Shown here in pieces: positions 63,248-64,000 of a stretch of 64,000 nt of DNA. How positions within the stretch are numbered: position 1 is the first letter of the stretch; every line of letters begins with the position of its first letter. Below the pieces are notes generated by a model, which was not told where the DNA came from, ran no database searches, and saw only the letters and a program-made list of their open reading frames with translations. This DNA comes from Paenalkalicoccus suaedae (GTDB lineage Bacteria; Bacillota; Bacilli; Bacillales; Salisediminibacteriaceae): positions 2,728,001 to 2,792,000 of the forward strand of contig NZ_CP041372.2 of NCBI RefSeq assembly GCF_006965545.2, given 5' to 3'. The position numbers and the translations under genes were made by a program.

Positions 63248-64000
63248 TTAGACTGCGATAGGTGCTTTAATAGAAGGGTGAGGCTCATATCCTTCCAGTG
63301 TAATGTCCTCGATCTCTGCGTCAAAGATAGACGTTAACGACTCGTTAATCGTAATGGTTGGAAGAGGCTTCTCGTCCCGTGAAAGTTGCAAGTTCACTTG
63401 CTCTACGTGATTCGAGTAAATGTGCGCATCTCCTAGTGTATGAACGAAATCTCCAACTTCTAAACCGCACTCATGCGCAATTAAATGAGTGAGTAAAGCA
63501 TAGCTTGCAATATTAAACGGTACTCCTAAAAAGACATCTGCACTCCTCTGATAAAGCTGACAGGAAAGCTTGCCATCTGCTACCCAAAATTGAAACATCG
63601 TATGACAAGGGGGTAGCGCCATAGATGGAACGTCTTCTACGTTCCAGCCCGAGACAATATGTCTTCTTGAGTCAGGGTTCGTCTTAATGCTCTCAATGAC
63701 TTCCTTTAACTGATCAATGCCTTCACCTTGAGAGGTTCGCCAGTCACGCCACTGCTTACCGTAAATATTACCTAATTCTCCGTACTTACTAGCAAAAGCG
63801 TCATCCTCTAGAATGCGTCGTTTGAAGACTTCCATCTCTTTCTCATAGGCTTCTTTAAACGTGTCATCCGTTTGAGCACGATTGCCAAAGTCAGTCATAT
63901 TAGGCCCTTTATACTCATCGCTTTCCACCCAATTCTTAAACGCCCATTCATTCCAAATATTATTATTATGTTGTAGAAGGTAACGAATGTTTGTATCTCC
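63248..64000 (-). CDS. thyA: Thymidylate synthase, 5' end outside window
   Basis: 251 C-terminal codons are inside the window; reading continues open to base 64000 ([20 protein letters not shown]). Converts dUMP to dTMP with methylene-tetrahydrofolate. Seen: [23 protein letters not shown] with the catalytic Cys, [35 protein letters not shown]. The extra segment before GNIYGKQW (ESDEYKG ... [10 protein letters not shown]) makes it the long Lactobacillus-type ThyA (about 315 residues), not the 264-residue E. coli/ThyB form. It is cotranscribed with dfrA, which oxidises/reduces the same folate pool. Confidence 0.96.
   Translation of the reverse strand, partial: GDTNIRYLLQHNNNIWNEWAFKNWVESDEYKGPNMTDFGNRAQTDDTFKEAYEKEMEVFKRRILEDDAFASKYGELGNIYGKQWRDWRTSQGEGIDQLKEVIESIKTNPDSRRHIVSGWNVEDVPSMALPPCHTMFQFWVADGKLSCQLYQRSADVFLGVPFNIASYALLTHLIAHECGLEVGDFVHTLGDAHIYSNHVEQVNLQLSRDEKPLPTITINESLTSIFDAEIEDITLEGYEPHPSIKAPIAV

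Overview
The window is a chromosomal segment of a spore-forming low-to-mid GC Bacillaceae. The gene order yugO-yugN-pgi-yugJ-yuzA-yugI-alaT/alaR, then yuiG(bioY)-yuiF-yuiD-yuiB-yuiA-yumB-yumC-yutM, then yuzB-yutJ-yuzD-yutI-yutH-yutF-yutE-yutD-yutC-lipA-lytH-yunB is the one I know from Bacillus subtilis, and lytH, yunB, yutH and yutC are sporulation genes. The many Na+-coupled carriers (two NSS symporters, two NhaC-superfamily carriers, a TRAP system), an ectoine-hydrolase-like gene and a futalosine-pathway menaquinone gene (mqnE) point to an alkaliphilic or halotolerant relative (the Alkalihalobacillus/Shouchella type) rather than B. subtilis itself. This placement is inference from gene content.

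Layout. 1-9.5 kb: accessory catabolism on the minus strand: an SDR dehydrogenase cut by the window edge, then an operon of ectoine-hydrolase-like M24 enzyme, Cys/Met-metabolism PLP enzyme, ACT-less homoserine dehydrogenase and aldehyde dehydrogenase, then an amidohydrolase and a PucR-type regulator facing an NSS symporter. 11.7-16.8 kb: small enzymes, an undecaprenyl-PP-phosphatase-like PAP2 protein, a redoxin lipoprotein interrupted by one in-frame TGA, and two unknown genes downstream of tRNA-Ala. 16.8-27.1 kb: the yug block and gapN. 27.6-34.0 kb: a complete rRNA operon (16S-23S-5S) followed by 15 tRNA genes, all on the minus strand, with two tandem promoters. 34.5-64 kb: BirA-controlled bioY, yuiF, dctQMP, the yui/yum/yut/yun core with mqnE, glpX, lipA and lytH, a second NSS symporter, a lysine-riboswitch-controlled NhaC-type carrier, yunB, dfrA and a thyA cut by the window edge.

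Two things stand out. First, the redoxin lipoprotein at 14385-14897 has TGA exactly where the first Cys of a CxxC motif belongs (U61-Q-V-C64). The frame stays open for 109 further codons, and a hairpin resembling a bacterial SECIS lies directly 3' of the TGA, so it is a candidate selenoprotein. Second, at least ten gene-3'-end spacers carry degenerate tandem tracts built on different short keywords (TTATGTTCC, ATTATCCG, TGCATTTC, tGCACAA/CC, TTATTGACC, TGGTACTTCG, CGCGC). Nearly all share one period of 20-21 nt, two helical turns, and nearly all abut the terminator of a minus-strand gene. These tracts generate several spurious open frames and are not explained by any gene.
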